Below are positions 14,045-14,152 of a stretch of DNA of 14,152 bases, piece after piece. Source of the DNA: Clostridiaceae bacterium (GTDB lineage: Bacteria > Bacillota > Clostridia > Oscillospirales > Acutalibacteraceae); assembly GCA_016295895.1 (NCBI GenBank), contig JAEDKI010000029.1, positions 1 through 14,152 of the forward strand. The letters run 5' to 3'. Both the position numbers and the translations under genes were made by a program. Every line of letters starts with the position of its first letter. Positions within the stretch are counted from its first letter, which is position 1. The notes under the pieces are model-generated. The model was not told where the DNA came from, did no database searches, and worked only from the letters and a program-made list of their open reading frames with translations.

Positions 14045-14116
14045 ATCAGGGGTGCTGTCAAACGGCGGCTGAGATCATACCCTATAACCTGATCCCGATA
14101 ATGCGGGCGTAGGTAG
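14045..14116 (+). promoter_or_regulatory. TPP (thiamine pyrophosphate) riboswitch
   Basis: The conserved thi-box strands occur in order: GGGGTGC (14049-14055), a short P3 hairpin, GGCTGAGA (14067-14074), ATACCC, ACCTGATC, and GATAATGCGGGCGTAGG with its P5 hairpin CCCG/CGGG. These match the TPP aptamer consensus. Downstream, GGGCGT (14105-14110) can pair with ACGCCC (14132-14137), an alternative hairpin that would disrupt the aptamer and probably belongs to the expression platform, which runs off the window. The controlled gene lies beyond 14152 and is expected to be a thiamine synthesis or uptake gene; it cannot be seen. Confidence 0.95.
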
Positions 14117-14152
14117 AGGCTCAAAAGTCTGACGCCCGGCGCAGGGATTTGC

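Noticed and set aside
13801..14112. Open frame at the end of the radical SAM gene running to 14112
   Set aside because: It is out of frame with the conserved SPASM cysteines and runs through the promoter and TPP aptamer.
12558..14152. RiPP (modified peptide) biosynthesis cluster around the radical SAM enzyme
   Set aside because: No short precursor-peptide frame with a ribosome binding site, no protease and no dedicated exporter were found beside it; the flanks are a leader RNA and a TPP riboswitch.

Overview
The window looks like chromosomal DNA from a gut-type Firmicute of class Clostridia, probably Oscillospiraceae/Ruminococcaceae. The grounds are moderate GC, strong AGGAGG-type ribosome binding sites, TTGACA/TATAAT promoters, threonine/alanine-rich lipoprotein linkers and Firmicute-style riboswitches. 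The genus cannot be named from the sequence alone. No rRNA, tRNA, CRISPR array, phage module or transposase gene was seen.

Layout: a GNAT acetyltransferase (38-610, +) follows the last codons of an upstream gene and converges on a P-type cation ATPase (664-3354, -) across a bidirectional terminator. The ATPase has a long leader (3355-3710) holding a perfectly spaced promoter, a yybP-ykoY Mn2+ riboswitch with its terminator, and a palindromic repeat-like segment between the switch and the gene. The riboswitch suggests the pump exports Mn2+ (possibly also Ca2+). Upstream lies a two-gene unit (6266 to 3784, -): a beta-lactamase-fold serine hydrolase and a membrane-anchored helical protein of unknown function. 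Next are PduL phosphotransacylase (6425-6997, -) and a lipoprotein with a low-complexity linker (7076-7996, -), each followed by a hairpin.

A three-gene NitT/TauT/THI5-type ABC importer operon (10502 to 8187, -) has overlapping or abutting genes in the order binding protein, permease, ATPase. It is read from a consensus promoter whose -35 box lies inside the 3' end of the preceding gene. That preceding gene (10560-12233, -) encodes an uncommon architecture: an N-terminal VTT/TVP38 (DedA-like) membrane domain fused to a C-terminal nucleoside-hydrolase domain.

Divergent from it is a radical SAM/SPASM protein (12558-13991, +). Its roughly 180-nt leader contains a terminator-like hairpin and two mutually exclusive hairpins next to the ribosome binding site. 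Its stop codon overlaps the -35 box of another near-perfect promoter, which reads into a TPP (thiamine pyrophosphate) riboswitch at the right edge. A thiamine gene is therefore expected just outside the window.

The items most worth a second look are the Mn2+-riboswitch/ATPase pairing with its interrupted leader, the VTT-nucleoside hydrolase fusion, and the switch-like leader of the radical SAM gene.
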